The notes: generated by a model from the sequence alone, not told the origin. DNA of 64,000 nucleotides from Mannheimia granulomatis (GCF_011455695.1 NZ_CP015030.1:558001-622000); one strand, 5' to 3'; counted from the stretch's first letter, positions 18,748-28,610 are shown. Program-made: numbers and translations.

Positions 18748-21387
18748 TTAACCCGTATTACGCATACCGGCTGCAATCCCTGTGATGGTAATCATCAAGG
18801 CTTGTTCTAATTCCGGATCAGCATTTTCGCCTTGACTACGAATACGGTGTAGAAGCTCAACTTGCAGTAAGTTTAGCGGGTCGGTATATACATTACGTAG
18901 TGCAATAGATTCTGCAATCCAAGGTAAATCTGCCATTAATTGACCATCGTGAGCAAGAGCTAAAACCGTTTTAATATCTGATTGTAGCTGGCTACGCAGT
19001 GCTTTACCTAAACGGTGTAAATTTGGCTCGACCAAACGTTGATCGTAATATTCCGCCAACCATTCATCCGCTTTACTAAATACCATTTCCAGCATCCCAA
19101 TTCGGGTAGAGAAGAATGGCCACTCATTACACATCTCTTTAAGTAAATTTTCATTACCATCATTAATGAGTTGCTGTAATGCTTGCCCTGCGCCTAACCA
19201 TGCCGGTAACATTAATCGATTTTGCATCCAAGCAAAGATCCAAGGAATAGCACGTAAACTTTCCACCCCACCATTTGGATTACGTTTTGCCGGGCGTGAG
19301 CCTAGAGGTAAGCGAGAAAGCTCTAATTCCGGCGTTGCCGAGCGGAAATATGGTACGAAATCCGGCTCGCCACGCACCATATTACGATAGATCTGGCAGG
19401 AAATATCCGAACCTTTTGCCAGTACATCTCGCCATTCTTGTTTTGGTTCCGGTGGTGGGAAAATATTCGCCTCAAGAATTGCACTTGCATACAATTCTAA
19501 GCTTTCGACTGCAACTGCAGGCAAGCCTAATTTAAAGCGGATCATTTCACCTTGTTCGGTTACACGTAACCCATTTTTCAATGAACGAGGGGGCTGAGAA
19601 AGTAGTGCTGCGTGAGCTGGAGCACCGCCTCGACCGATTGTACCGCCACGACCGTGGAATAAGGTTAGCTCGATATTATATTTTTCACAAAGATTCACTA
19701 AAGATTCTTGTGCACGATACTGAGCCCAACTTGCAGCAAGCATTCCTGCATCTTTAGCGGAGTCGGAATAGCCGATCATGACCATTTGGTAGTTATTTAT
19801 CACACCACGATACCAGCCAATATTAAAGAGATCGGTCATCACTTTTTCACTGTGATCTAAATCCCCTAAGGTTTCAAACAGAGGTGCCACCGGAATAGTA
19901 AATTTGCAGCCGGCTTCTTTTAATAAAAGGTGCACGGCTAGTACATCGGAAGCTTCACGAGCCATAGAGATCACATAAGCAGAAATGACACCTTCAGGTT
20001 GCTCTGCAACTACTTTACAGGTATCTAGTACTTCTTTAGTTTCCGGGCTCGGCGTCCAGTTTGTAGGAATGAGTGGACGGCGAGAGCTTAATTCACGCAC
20101 TAAGAAAGCTTGTTTATCATCTTCGGTCCAGTGAGAATAATCGCCTAAGCCAATATAGCGGGTAATTTCTGCAATTGCTGCTTCATGACGACCACTTTCT
20201 TGGCGAATATCTAAACGAGATAAACCTAAACCAAAGCAGCCAACTCGGCGCAAGCAATCCAATAATGCGCCATTGGCGATAATTCGCATTCCACAGGCTT
20301 GTAGTGATTGATAGCAATCAAATAGCGGTTCCCATAGTTGTTCATCAGACGTGAGAATATCATCTTCATCAACGGTTGAGATTTTATCTTCCAATAATTC
20401 GGCATAATAGATACCGGTATTGATCAATTTTTGGCGAAGTTGTTTGAGTAAGACACGATACGGCTCTAAATGCTCCCCATATTTTGCACGAAATGCCGGA
20501 GTACATTGTGTAATTGAAAGCTCTTCTGCCAAAGCTTTAATATCTTGTAAAAATAATTCAGCCGCTTTCCAACGGTTCATTCTTAATACTCGGCGAGTAG
20601 TTTCGGCAGTCACAAACGGATTACCGTCACGGTCTCCTCCCATCCAAGAAGAGAAGCGAACAGGTGCTAAACTGACAGGATATTGTACGCCAAAGTGTTT
20701 TTCCAGATAAAAATTAAGCTGGCGGCAAAATTCAGGTACGGCTTTCCATAAGCTATTTTCAATGACAGCCATACCACTTTTCGCTTCATCAACAGGGGTA
20801 GGACGCTGTGTTCTGATTTCATTGGTATGCCAAGCTAGTGCAATAAGCTGCATTAAGCGGCGTTTGATTTTATAAGATTCTGCCTCAGTTAAATCGTCAT
20901 GTTCCAGTAGATTTAAACATTTATTGATTTCAACGTGTTTATGCCCCAGAGAGCGACGTGTGACTTCCGTTGGATGAGCGGTTAATACCAAGTCAATCAT
21001 TAATCCTTCAACGGTTTTAATTACTTTTTCAACAGGAATATTTTGTGCTTTTAAACGTAGGAAAAGTGAATCTAATGAACGGCTACCTAGCGATTCATCA
21101 ATATGATGGCGGGAAATAGTTTGGTACTGCTCAGCAATATTCGTTAAATTCAGAAAGTGGCTGAAGGCACGGGCAACCGGCAATACGTCCTCATTAGAAA
21201 TGTTGGCTAATTTATCTAATAGTTGCTCACGAGCTGCTTCATCACCGGCACGGGATTTTTTGGAAAGCACGCGAATGCTTTCAATCAGCTCAAGAATATA
21301 ATCACCTTGTGCATCGCGAATAGTTTCCCCTAAAAACTCGCCTAGCATATGAATATTATGCTGAATAGTTGAATATGGATGACTCAT
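18748..21387 (-). CDS. ppc: phosphoenolpyruvate carboxylase
   Basis: Ppc carboxylates PEP to oxaloacetate, refilling the TCA branch used for succinate and aspartate. The 879-residue length is normal. The catalytic His is H138 in VLTAHPTE. The PEP-binding loop [14 protein letters not shown], the [14 protein letters not shown] block and the C-terminal NTG end (allosteric aspartate site) are intact. It stands alone. The 293-bp region upstream holds an uptake-signal hairpin but no recognisable Cra-like site. Confidence 0.97.
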   Translation of the reverse strand: MSHPYSTIQHNIHMLGEFLGETIRDAQGDYILELIESIRVLSKKSRAGDEAAREQLLDKLANISNEDVLPVARAFSHFLNLTNIAEQYQTISRHHIDESLGSRSLDSLFLRLKAQNIPVEKVIKTVEGLMIDLVLTAHPTEVTRRSLGHKHVEINKCLNLLEHDDLTEAESYKIKRRLMQLIALAWHTNEIRTQRPTPVDEAKSGMAVIENSLWKAVPEFCRQLNFYLEKHFGVQYPVSLAPVRFSSWMGGDRDGNPFVTAETTRRVLRMNRWKAAELFLQDIKALAEELSITQCTPAFRAKYGEHLEPYRVLLKQLRQKLINTGIYYAELLEDKISTVDEDDILTSDEQLWEPLFDCYQSLQACGMRIIANGALLDCLRRVGCFGLGLSRLDIRQESGRHEAAIAEITRYIGLGDYSHWTEDDKQAFLVRELSSRRPLIPTNWTPSPETKEVLDTCKVVAEQPEGVISAYVISMAREASDVLAVHLLLKEAGCKFTIPVAPLFETLGDLDHSEKVMTDLFNIGWYRGVINNYQMVMIGYSDSAKDAGMLAASWAQYRAQESLVNLCEKYNIELTLFHGRGGTIGRGGAPAHAALLSQPPRSLKNGLRVTEQGEMIRFKLGLPAVAVESLELYASAILEANIFPPPEPKQEWRDVLAKGSDISCQIYRNMVRGEPDFVPYFRSATPELELSRLPLGSRPAKRNPNGGVESLRAIPWIFAWMQNRLMLPAWLGAGQALQQLINDGNENLLKEMCNEWPFFSTRIGMLEMVFSKADEWLAEYYDQRLVEPNLHRLGKALRSQLQSDIKTVLALAHDGQLMADLPWIAESIALRNVYTDPLNLLQVELLHRIRSQGENADPELEQALMITITGIAAGMRNTG

Positions 21388-21508
21388 AAAAAATTCCTAT
21401 GGTAAACATAAAATAAAATAATCTCTAACTCTTTCTAAATATGCCGAAAATCGACAAAAATAGCAAATAGATTTAATTAAATTTTTGAATTAAATGATAT
21501 AAAACAAA

Positions 21509-21554
21509 ACAAGCGGTGATATTTGCAAAAAATATTACAAATATTACCGCTTGT
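21509..21554. repeat. inverted uptake-signal pair in the divergent ppc/FKBP gap
   Basis: Arms of 17 bases with one mismatch (ACAAGCGGTGATATTTG and CAAATATTACCGCTTGT) surround a 12-base loop. Because both flanking genes are transcribed away from it, it cannot serve as a terminator for either. Confidence 0.7.
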
Positions 21555-21680
21555 ACTTTCTAAGATTTAAATAACGCTAAGAATTTTAATATTTAGCCAC
21601 ATACTAAACTTTAAACTAAAAACATTGTCGAAATGCAACAATACTTTTGCTTTATACTCTTAAGAAGGAGATTTAATATA

Positions 21681-22082
21681 ATGAAAATACTTGATACATT
21701 AAGTATGGCATTATTGATAAGCACTATAAGCTTACCTACTATGGCATTGGGCGATTCAATTTATCACTCTACCGAGCAAGGTTTAAAATATAAAGTCATC
21801 AAAAAGAGCACTGGAAAAAGGCCGGCTTTAGGTGATGAAGTGGAGGTTCGCTTTACTTCTTACAATAGCCAAGGTGAATTGTTAGAAGGGACGCTGAATA
21901 ATGTACCGGTGATTTTACCGATTAGTGAGATGTTCTCCGGCTTGCAACAAAGTTTATTGCTAATGCCTGCTGGCTCTATTTATGAATTTTATATTCCCGC
22001 TCATTTGGGGTATCAGGAAGAAGGAAAAAAAGCAAAGCAAGCTGTTAAGTACCATATTGAGTTATTAAGGATTAATCCTTAA
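21681..22082 (+). CDS. degenerate FKBP-type peptidyl-prolyl isomerase domain protein, exported
   Basis: The 133-residue product has a signal peptide (about 1-21, TMALGDSI after it) and a single FKBP-like domain, but no N-terminal dimerisation domain as in FkpA or Mip. The fold landmarks GDEVEVRFTSY, the LMPAGSIYEFYIPAHLGY stretch and the final HIELLRI are recognisable. Several usual active-site positions are altered: the aromatic F-D after the first hairpin is replaced by LEGT, the central Trp is Leu, and the PP segment is missing. Isomerase activity is therefore doubtful. ATG 21681 follows AAGGAG at 21664-21670. It is monocistronic, with an IS relic just downstream. Confidence 0.7.
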   Translation: MKILDTLSMALLISTISLPTMALGDSIYHSTEQGLKYKVIKKSTGKRPALGDEVEVRFTSYNSQGELLEGTLNNVPVILPISEMFSGLQQSLLLMPAGSIYEFYIPAHLGYQEEGKKAKQAVKYHIELLRINP

Positions 22083-22107
22083 TTTTTATAACTTTTTAAA
22101 GCAAGAT

Positions 22108-22167
22108 TGATCTGCACCCCAAAAGTCGGATTAAACAACTAACTGATTAAAGGTGCAGATTTTTATG
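22108..22167 (+). mobile_element. relic of an IS3/IS150-like left end
   Basis: The segment opens TGATCTGCACCCCAAAAGTCGGA, like IS150-group terminal repeats, and closes GGTGCAGAT then ATG at 22165. In such elements this is the spacing from the left end to the orfA start. The reading frame stops after three codons, so nothing functional remains. A second degenerate copy lies reversed at 50779. Confidence 0.5.
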
Positions 22168-22196
22168 ACTAAATAAATTTATCGAGTCAGCAGGCG

Positions 22197-23042
22197 TTAC
22201 CAACTTCCTCCTGCACCGCCACCGCCGGAGGAACCTCCACCGAAGCTGTCACCGCTGCCTCGGCTTCCACCGAAACCTCCGCCAAATCCACCTGAATTTC
22301 GACCGAATCCACCTCCAAAGCCGCCATTAAATCCCCCGTTTCTACGTTGGTTTTCTCGTAATATTTGCCCTAATTGATCCATTGAGCCGGGGCTGATGTA
22401 AGTTGTGTTTCTACGAGGACGGAAAATAAGAAAAATCACCATAGCAGCAAATAGGAAGAATAGTAGTCCTTCAATATCTTCAAATTCTTGGGATTCTTCA
22501 CCATAGCTGGCATAAGGGGCATATTCACCATTAATGGCTGCCATAATTGCTGATAAACCACGTGCTATACCGGCTGCATACTGTTCTTGTTTGAAGAATG
22601 GAGTAATGTCATTACGAATAATGCTTGAGGCAATCGCATCCGGCAATACACCTTCTAAACCACGACCGGTTGCAATAAAGAGTTTACGGTCATTTTTAGC
22701 AATTAATAGCAATATACCATTGTTCTCATTGTTTTTAGTTCGGCCAATTCCCCATTTATTAAAAAGGGTATGAGCGTAGGTAGAAACGGCTTCTCCCTCG
22801 GTAGTTGGCACAATGACTACAATAATTTGTGAGCTGGTTTTGGCGCGATTAGCAATTAACGCATCTTCCAATATCCGCCATTCTTGCGGACTTAAGGTGT
22901 TTTTTGTGTAGTCTGTAATGTAATAAAACGGATTTGGCGCTTCAGGGTAGGTTACTGCCGAAGCATTCACACTAAATAATGCTAAGCAGAGAAATAACAA
23001 GCGGTCAAAAAAGTGACGAATTTTGCAAATGGATTTTATCAT
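22197..23042 (-). CDS. TPM-domain protein with signal peptide and Gly-rich tail (YgcG type)
   Basis: The 281-residue protein has a signal peptide (about 1-29), a TPM domain (about 45-165; SSQIIVVIVPTTEG, NKWGIGRTKNNENNGILLLIAKNDRKLFIATGRGLEG), one membrane helix near 190-207, and a Gly/Ser-rich tail ending GGAGGSW. These are standard for the YgcG/TPM family near lemA; a role in envelope protein repair or assembly is proposed in other systems. Its ATG overlaps the stop of the upstream TPM gene by 4 bases (ATGA), so the two are coupled. Confidence 0.83.
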   Translation of the reverse strand: MIKSICKIRHFFDRLLFLCLALFSVNASAVTYPEAPNPFYYITDYTKNTLSPQEWRILEDALIANRAKTSSQIIVVIVPTTEGEAVSTYAHTLFNKWGIGRTKNNENNGILLLIAKNDRKLFIATGRGLEGVLPDAIASSIIRNDITPFFKQEQYAAGIARGLSAIMAAINGEYAPYASYGEESQEFEDIEGLLFFLFAAMVIFLIFRPRRNTTYISPGSMDQLGQILRENQRRNGGFNGGFGGGFGRNSGGFGGGFGGSRGSGDSFGGGSSGGGGAGGSW

Positions 23043-23497
23043 TTAATCACCACCTCATTGGAAAGTTCGTTTCGATCACTTGCTTGATAAGGGAAATAGC
23101 GGGCTAACGGGCCTTCTAGTGTTTGTATTGCATGGCAAATGGCTTGAGTGTAATCCCCTTGTTGGCAATCTATACACATTGCTTTGTAAACATCTTGCCA
23201 AAAGGTTTCGCCAACTTTTTGATGAATGCCTTCATCACCAACCACTGCTACATAATGTGGCTTAAATGAAAGATAAAGCAACACACCATTACGTTCTGCA
23301 GTTTCTTGCATATTTAATTCATCAAAGAGTTGGTTTGCACGTAAAACCGCGGCATTTTCAACTTTATCAATGTTTGCTTTTCGTTCAACAACAACACGTA
23401 ATTCTGCCGATGTCTGCCGTTCTAAATGTACGATTGCTTGTTCAATAATAGCTGTATCAATAGGCAATTTATTGGAAAGAAAAGAAAATAATCCCAT
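23039..23497 (-). CDS. short cytoplasmic TPM-domain protein
   Basis: The 152-residue protein is a single TPM domain without a signal peptide or Gly-rich tail (TSAELRVVVERKA, NGVLLYLSFKPHYVAVVGDEGIHQKVG). It pairs with the secreted TPM protein encoded immediately downstream. The start has an AGAGGAA site. A hairpin at 23515-23551 separates it from lemA, so lemA may be expressed at a higher level. Function is unknown. Confidence 0.8.
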   Translation of the reverse strand: MGLFSFLSNKLPIDTAIIEQAIVHLERQTSAELRVVVERKANIDKVENAAVLRANQLFDELNMQETAERNGVLLYLSFKPHYVAVVGDEGIHQKVGETFWQDVYKAMCIDCQQGDYTQAICHAIQTLEGPLARYFPYQASDRNELSNEVVIK

Positions 23498-23514
23498 TTG
23501 TTCCTCTTAAAAAT

Positions 23515-23551
23515 AAAGCAATAAGCGCTGAATTGAGAGGCTTATTGCTTT
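23515..23551 (-). terminator. hairpin between lemA and the TPM genes
   Basis: A 12-bp perfect stem (AAAGCAATAAGC / GCTTATTGCTTT) is followed on the minus strand by ATTTTT. It would attenuate transcription from lemA into the TPM pair. Confidence 0.7.
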
Positions 23552-23579
23552 AAGTTAGGTTAATACAAGCGGTCAAATT

Positions 23580-24164
23580 TTAGTTAAAATTTACAACCGG
23601 TGCTTTATCCGAACCTGCTTCGGACTTAAACTGTGGTTTTGCTTTAAAGCCCATGATCATCGCAGCTAATTTAGTCGGGAATTCACGCACTTGTTTGTTA
23701 TACTCTTTTACTTTTTCGTTGAAGTTATTGCGTTCAACATTAATACGGTTTTCTGTACCTTCTAATTGAGCTTGAAGGTTTAAGAAGGCCTCGTGTGCTT
23801 TTAACTCAGGGTATTTCTCAACAGAAACCAATAAGCGGGAAAGTGCAGAATTTACCCCTTGTTGCGCTTCTTGGAATTTTGCCATTTGCTCTTCGGTAGC
23901 ATTACTTGGGTCGATGGTTACCGCTGTCGCTTTAGCGCGCGCTTCAATAACAGAGGTTAAAGTTTCTTTTTCAAAGTTAGCTTGACCTTTAACGGTGTTG
24001 ACTAGGTTTGGAATTAAATCCGCACGGCGTTGATAAGCAGATTCAACATTTCCCCATACTGAGTTGATGTCTTCTTCTGCACGCATTAAGTCGTTATATT
24101 TCGTTAATGAATAACCACCGATTGCAACTACAGCGATCACTAAAATCCATAAAATCTTTTTCAT
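23580..24164 (-). CDS. lemA: LemA family protein
   Basis: The 194-residue protein has one N-terminal hydrophobic anchor (about 4-20), then a four-helix LemA domain: NDLMRAEEDINSVWGNVESAYQRRADLIPNLV and the final FNEKVKEYNKQVREFP. Both are diagnostic. LemA proteins are envelope-associated with an N-out topology; their function is not settled. It heads the lemA-TPM-TPM cluster. Confidence 0.92.
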   Translation of the reverse strand: MKKILWILVIAVVAIGGYSLTKYNDLMRAEEDINSVWGNVESAYQRRADLIPNLVNTVKGQANFEKETLTSVIEARAKATAVTIDPSNATEEQMAKFQEAQQGVNSALSRLLVSVEKYPELKAHEAFLNLQAQLEGTENRINVERNNFNEKVKEYNKQVREFPTKLAAMIMGFKAKPQFKSEAGSDKAPVVNFN

Positions 24165-24289
24165 TATTTAAGTCCTATGATGTGAAAAGAAAGTGAAAAA
24201 TTGAGGGCATTGTATAGTTAAAAATAAGCTATGGCTAGCGAACTTACAAAATTTTGCAGAAAAATGACCGCTTGCTGGCATTGAAAAGA

Positions 24290-24320
24290 TAAAAAACGGA
24301 ACCTAGAGGCTCCGTTTTTT
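24290..24320. terminator. terminator after fruA
   Basis: AAAAACGGAACC / GGCTCCGTTTTT with loop TAGA forms a stem with one mismatch. It has T-runs on both strands and closes the fruBKA operon on the minus strand. Confidence 0.85.
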
Positions 24321-24332
24321 AGTTGAAATGGA

Positions 24333-26003
24333 TTATTCCGCTTTTTGTTTGATGGTTGCGTAAACTACGCCGGTAACTAATGAACCGATTGCGATAGCTG
24401 CTAAGTACATTAATGGTTGTGATACAAACGGAATCACGAATAAACCACCGTGCGGAGCTTGTAAAGTAATGCCTAATGACATTGAAATTGCTCCGGCTGT
24501 TGCACCACCTAAGATTGAACTCACAATTACACGAATTGGGTCTGCTGCAACAAATGGTAATGCTCCTTCTGAAATAAAGCATAACCCTAAGACAAAAGAA
24601 GCTTTACCGGCATCACGTTGGTTGGTATTAAATTTATTACGCGCAATCAGAGTAGCAATTGCCATACCGATTGGTGGCACCATACCCGCTGCCATAACTG
24701 CCGCCATTGGCGTGTATTGTTGTGAAGCAATTAAGCCAACGCCGAAGGTATAAGCTGCTTTGTTTACCGGGCCGCCCATATCGGTACACATCATTGCCCC
24801 TAACACGATACCTAAAAATGCCGCGTTTAATTGCCCCATTGTATTTAACCATTCAACCAATGAATCCATTAAGGCTTTCACCGGTGGGTTGATGATATAG
24901 ATCATCGCCAAGCCGACAATCGCTGAGCCTAATAACGGTAAAATAAGGATTGGCTTGAGCGAGGTTAAGCTCGGTGGAAGTTGAATTGCACCATTTAGGA
25001 ATTTCACCGTATAACCAGCTAAGAAACCGGCAACGATACCGCCTAAGATCCCCGCTCCTGCGGTTGTGGCTAGCATACCACCGATTAAACCCACAGCTAA
25101 GCCCGGACGATCTGCAATAGAAAAGGCAACATAGCCCGCAAATACTGCAATCATTAAGTGGAATGCTGCACCGCCACCAATGTCCATTAACGCTTTTGGT
25201 AAGCCAGCCGCGATGGTTTCATCTTTGAAAGCTTCAATCCCAAACATAAAGGAGATAGCAATTAATAAGCCTCCTGCCACTACTAGCGGTAACATATGAG
25301 AAACGCCTGTCATTAGATGTTTATACAAGCCTTTTTTCTCACCTGTTGCAGATTCTGTATTTGCTGCTTTGGTTGCTCCGCCTTCATACACTTTTGCTTG
25401 TACAAAGGCTTTTTCAAACTCTTGAGCAGTTTTCTTCAAGGCTAAGCCTGTTGAGGTGCGGTACATCGGTTTGCCTTTGAATTTATCTAAATCTACATCA
25501 ATATCAGCGGCAACGAAGACTAAATCAGCCGCTGCAATTTCTTCCGCGGAAATTGGGTTGCCTGCACCTACTTGTCCGCGGGTTTCGACTTTCACATTCC
25601 AACCTTGAGTTTTTGCGTAATTTTCAATTGCTTCTGCTGACATAAAGGTGTGAGCCACGCCGGTCGGGCAGGCAGTTACAGCAACAATATTTTTCACCGC
25701 AGAGGATGCCGAGCCGGATGAGAAATCAGTTGAGAAAGTAGCACTTGCAAAAGTTTTTGCATTTTCGACCGCTTGTTTAAGGCTGGCTTCAGGTTGAGCG
25801 AAGGCTTGGTCTAAATCTAAAACCGCTCCTCGTTTACCTGCCGCTTCTGCCGGAACTGCGTTATCAAATAACACAAGGAAATCAGCTTGGCTGGCAGCAA
25901 CCACTTGATGACCTTGCTGTTTTGCTGCCGCAGCCAGCACTTCATTCACTAAAAAACGGCGAGCGTTGCCGAGTGTTTGTGGGAAAATAAAAGAAACGTT
26001 CAT
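24333..26003 (-). CDS. fruA: fructose PTS transporter, EIIB'-EIIB-EIIC
   Basis: FruA imports fructose and phosphorylates it to fructose-1-phosphate. The 556-residue protein has a degenerate IIB' domain (about 1-90), an intact IIB domain with the phospho-Cys in AVTACPTGVAHTFMSAEA (near residue 112), a linker, and a IIC domain with 8-10 membrane segments (about 225-550). The linker between IIB' and IIB carries an uptake-signal-encoded LKQAVENAK. It is the last gene of fruBKA. Confidence 0.95.
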   Translation of the reverse strand: MNVSFIFPQTLGNARRFLVNEVLAAAAKQQGHQVVAASQADFLVLFDNAVPAEAAGKRGAVLDLDQAFAQPEASLKQAVENAKTFASATFSTDFSSGSASSAVKNIVAVTACPTGVAHTFMSAEAIENYAKTQGWNVKVETRGQVGAGNPISAEEIAAADLVFVAADIDVDLDKFKGKPMYRTSTGLALKKTAQEFEKAFVQAKVYEGGATKAANTESATGEKKGLYKHLMTGVSHMLPLVVAGGLLIAISFMFGIEAFKDETIAAGLPKALMDIGGGAAFHLMIAVFAGYVAFSIADRPGLAVGLIGGMLATTAGAGILGGIVAGFLAGYTVKFLNGAIQLPPSLTSLKPILILPLLGSAIVGLAMIYIINPPVKALMDSLVEWLNTMGQLNAAFLGIVLGAMMCTDMGGPVNKAAYTFGVGLIASQQYTPMAAVMAAGMVPPIGMAIATLIARNKFNTNQRDAGKASFVLGLCFISEGALPFVAADPIRVIVSSILGGATAGAISMSLGITLQAPHGGLFVIPFVSQPLMYLAAIAIGSLVTGVVYATIKQKAE

Positions 26004-26039
26004 TATGTATTCCTTTGTTTAAATAAAATTGTATTTTGG

Positions 26040-26975
26040 TTAAGAAACTACGTTAATTTGGGTATCGTTAAAGATCTGATCTAGCACATTACGATCTGAA
26101 ATACCGACATTGCTCTGTGATACGGCAAGGGCGGAGGTTGATGAAGCAAAACGTAAAGTTTTTTCCTTATTCCAGCCCTGCGATAAACCGTAAATTAAGC
26201 CTGCAACCATAGAATCGCCTGCTCCTACGGTACTGACCACATTTTCGCAACGAGGAGGTTGAGCTTGTAGTACGCCTTCGCTATTTAGCCAAAGTGAACC
26301 TTTTTCGCCCATTGAAATAATCACATTTTCAATGCCTTGAGAATGTAATGTTTGTGCCGCTTGAATGATCTCTTCTGTACTGTTTAAGGCTTTGCCAACA
26401 AAGACTTCCAACTCACGGCGGTTTGGTTTAACCAACCAAGGATGAGCTTTTAAGCCTGCCGTTAATGCTGCATTGCTGGTGTCTAGCACCACTTTTAAGC
26501 CCTGTTGATGGAGAGACTCCAACCAAGAGGCAAATTGCTCGGGCGTAATGCCACGAGGTAGAGAACCACAGACTGCAACTAGGTCAAATTTATCTTTCCA
26601 TTTAGCCGATTCAGCAATAAAGTTCTGCCAATCTTGGGTGGAAATTTCAAAGCCTAAAAAGTTAAGATCGGTTACATCGGCTTCAGTTTCGGTAATTTTG
26701 ACATTGATGCGGGTTTTGCCTTGAATACGATAAAATTCATCTTTGAGCTTATTTTGCTCAAAAGCATTTACAAAATCGCCTTGATTTTCAGCACCTAAGA
26801 AACCGGTAATAGAAAGGCTTAAACCTAAATCTGCTAATACTTTTGCTACATTAATACCTTTACCGGCAGGGTATAAGCCTAAGGTCTCAACGGTGTTCAC
26901 TTCGCCAATTTCAATACGTTTTAAACGACCGACTAAGTCAAATGCTGGGTTTAGGGTAACAGTTGCGATACGCAT
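26040..26975 (-). CDS. fruK: 1-phosphofructokinase
   Basis: FruK converts fructose-1-phosphate to fructose-1,6-bisphosphate. The 311-residue PfkB-family sugar kinase shows TLNPAFDLVGRL at the N-terminus, GKGINVAKVLADLG, the GSLPRG motif and the anion-hole/catalytic motif STVGAGDSMVAGL. It lies between fruB and fruA with short gaps, as in other gamma-proteobacteria. Confidence 0.95.
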   Translation of the reverse strand: MRIATVTLNPAFDLVGRLKRIEIGEVNTVETLGLYPAGKGINVAKVLADLGLSLSITGFLGAENQGDFVNAFEQNKLKDEFYRIQGKTRINVKITETEADVTDLNFLGFEISTQDWQNFIAESAKWKDKFDLVAVCGSLPRGITPEQFASWLESLHQQGLKVVLDTSNAALTAGLKAHPWLVKPNRRELEVFVGKALNSTEEIIQAAQTLHSQGIENVIISMGEKGSLWLNSEGVLQAQPPRCENVVSTVGAGDSMVAGLIYGLSQGWNKEKTLRFASSTSALAVSQSNVGISDRNVLDQIFNDTQINVVS

Positions 26976-26988
26976 AGTGATTCCTCGT

Positions 26989-28488
26989 TTATTCGCCTAA
27001 ACCTGATTCAATGGCTTTGCCGATAGCAGTAAGAGCAACTTCGGCATCCTCACCAGTGGCAACAAAGCGTAATGTCGTACCTTTGGTTACACCCAGTGCT
27101 ACAATTTTCATCAAGCTTTTTGCACTCACAAGCGGTGAATTTTTATCAACATTTTGCACTTCGATTTTGGCATTGAATTTTTTCACTTCGTTAACCAAAA
27201 CAGCACTTGGACGAGCGTGCAAACCGTGTTCGTTTTTGATCACAAAGCAAGCTTCTTTTTGATTTTCTGTTGTTAAAGATTCGGTGGTAATTTCTGTTTG
27301 AGCTGGTGTAGCAACAGCGCCGGCAATTTCAATGCTGTCTTCAACAGTTGGTACAAATGAAACGTTTTCACCTAAACCGTCTATAAAGGCTTTTTGTAAT
27401 GTTTCGATGGCTTGTTGTGCATCTTCGCCCTCTGCTACAAAGCGTAAACGGTGAGCTTGGCTGGCACCTAATGCTACTACTTTCATCGCACTTTTCGCAC
27501 TTGCCGGTGCGGTAGCTCTGTCTAAGTTTTCTACTGTGATTTTGGCGGTAAAAGGTTTCACTGTCTGTACTAACATTGCCGCCGGGCGAGCATGTAAGCC
27601 GTTTTCGTTTCGTACAGTAAATATACCAATCACTTGCTTGCCACTTGAAACGTCAGCGGTTGGTGTTGTGCTGTTTGAAGCTAATTCTCCAGACTCTCCT
27701 TTTAGTAGAGAAACTAATTGTGCAGCAGTTGCCATTGCAATTTGTTGACGAACATCAGCTTTTAAAAATTGTGCTATAACCAATTGTAAGTTATTACCGG
27801 TATCTGAAACGGTGATTAAGGTTTGACCTTGTGTATTACGGGCAACTGCCAGGCCGCTTGCTTGGTTGCCTTTAGAAGAATCAACAATAAATAGATTATC
27901 GCCCAAATTTAATGGGTTAGAGGAAACTACATCGCTGATAAAAGCTTGGGAAACATAACCTTGTTCTTGTAATTTGCCTGCGTTGATAGCGGATAGGGTA
28001 ATCAGGCTTGAAGATTCCACATTCAATGAAATTAAGGTTTCAGATAGGACTGGAAGATTTTTGCTACCGCTGAGTACGGCAATAAATTCATCAAGATTTT
28101 TGGTTTTTGCTAGTGTTTCAGCCGCTGCTTCATCGCTTAGGACTGTCGTGAGTTGGCGAAGTAGGGCTAAATGCTCGTCTGATTTGGCAGCAATACCGAT
28201 GACAACATAAGCGATATTGCCTTCACCCCACTCAATTCCTTGTGGGAATTGGATAATTTGCACTCCGGTGTTTTTTACTAGGTGGCGAGTATCTAAAGTT
28301 CCGTGAGGGATAGCAATACCATTGCCTAAGAATGTAGAGGTTTGGGTTTCACGAGCAAGCATGCCGGTTTCATAACCTTCTGCTACATTGCCGTTTGCCA
28401 CTAATTCAGCTGCAACAAGGCGGATAACCTCTTCTTTGTTGTTTGCCGAGCCATTTAAACGGATATTTTTTGCCGATAAATTAAGCAT
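26989..28488 (-). CDS. fruB: fructose PTS EIIA / diphosphoryl transfer protein with two HPr domains
   Basis: FruB passes phosphate to FruA. The 499-residue protein has an EIIA domain (H62 in IPHGT), a middle M domain (about 150-270), then two tandem HPr domains. HPr1 has H299 in NGLHARPAA and SAKSAMKVVALG; HPr2 has H424 in HGLHARPSA and SAKSLMKIVALG. Both phospho-His sites are intact. E. coli FruB has one HPr. I recall the H. influenzae protein having the same length and duplication. The linker between them (about 385-412) is Thr/Glu-rich. It is the promoter-proximal gene. Confidence 0.95.
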   Translation of the reverse strand: MLNLSAKNIRLNGSANNKEEVIRLVAAELVANGNVAEGYETGMLARETQTSTFLGNGIAIPHGTLDTRHLVKNTGVQIIQFPQGIEWGEGNIAYVVIGIAAKSDEHLALLRQLTTVLSDEAAAETLAKTKNLDEFIAVLSGSKNLPVLSETLISLNVESSSLITLSAINAGKLQEQGYVSQAFISDVVSSNPLNLGDNLFIVDSSKGNQASGLAVARNTQGQTLITVSDTGNNLQLVIAQFLKADVRQQIAMATAAQLVSLLKGESGELASNSTTPTADVSSGKQVIGIFTVRNENGLHARPAAMLVQTVKPFTAKITVENLDRATAPASAKSAMKVVALGASQAHRLRFVAEGEDAQQAIETLQKAFIDGLGENVSFVPTVEDSIEIAGAVATPAQTEITTESLTTENQKEACFVIKNEHGLHARPSAVLVNEVKKFNAKIEVQNVDKNSPLVSAKSLMKIVALGVTKGTTLRFVATGEDAEVALTAIGKAIESGLGE

Positions 28489-28552
28489 TTTAGCTCCTTC
28501 AATTCAGGTGGATTTAAATTGTAAATTTGCGGGCTAGTTTACTCTATTTTTT

Positions 28553-28568
28553 GCTAAACCGTTATAGC
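28553..28568. promoter_or_regulatory. LacI-family (Cra/FruR-like) operator near fruB
   Basis: GCTAAACCGTTATAGC has 5 of 6 arm positions paired around a central CG. It lies 65-80 bases before the fruB start codon. Its position fits repression of fruBKA. Confidence 0.6.
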
Positions 28569-28594
28569 TAAATACAGATAAAAATGGTTAAAAA

Positions 28595-28610
28595 TGTGAT
28601 CTAGCTCACA
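28595..28610. promoter_or_regulatory. CRP-cAMP binding site between fruB and glgB
   Basis: TGTGATCTAGCTCACA matches the CRP consensus TGTGA-N6-TCACA exactly in both half-sites. It can serve fruBKA, glgBXCAP or both. Confidence 0.8.

Noticed and set aside
19166-20710. Several open frames antisense to ppc
   Set aside because: Composition follows the codon pattern of ppc; no similarity recognised.
22165-22176. Transposase start ATG ACT AAA
   Set aside because: The frame stops at the fourth codon, so it is kept only as part of the IS relic.
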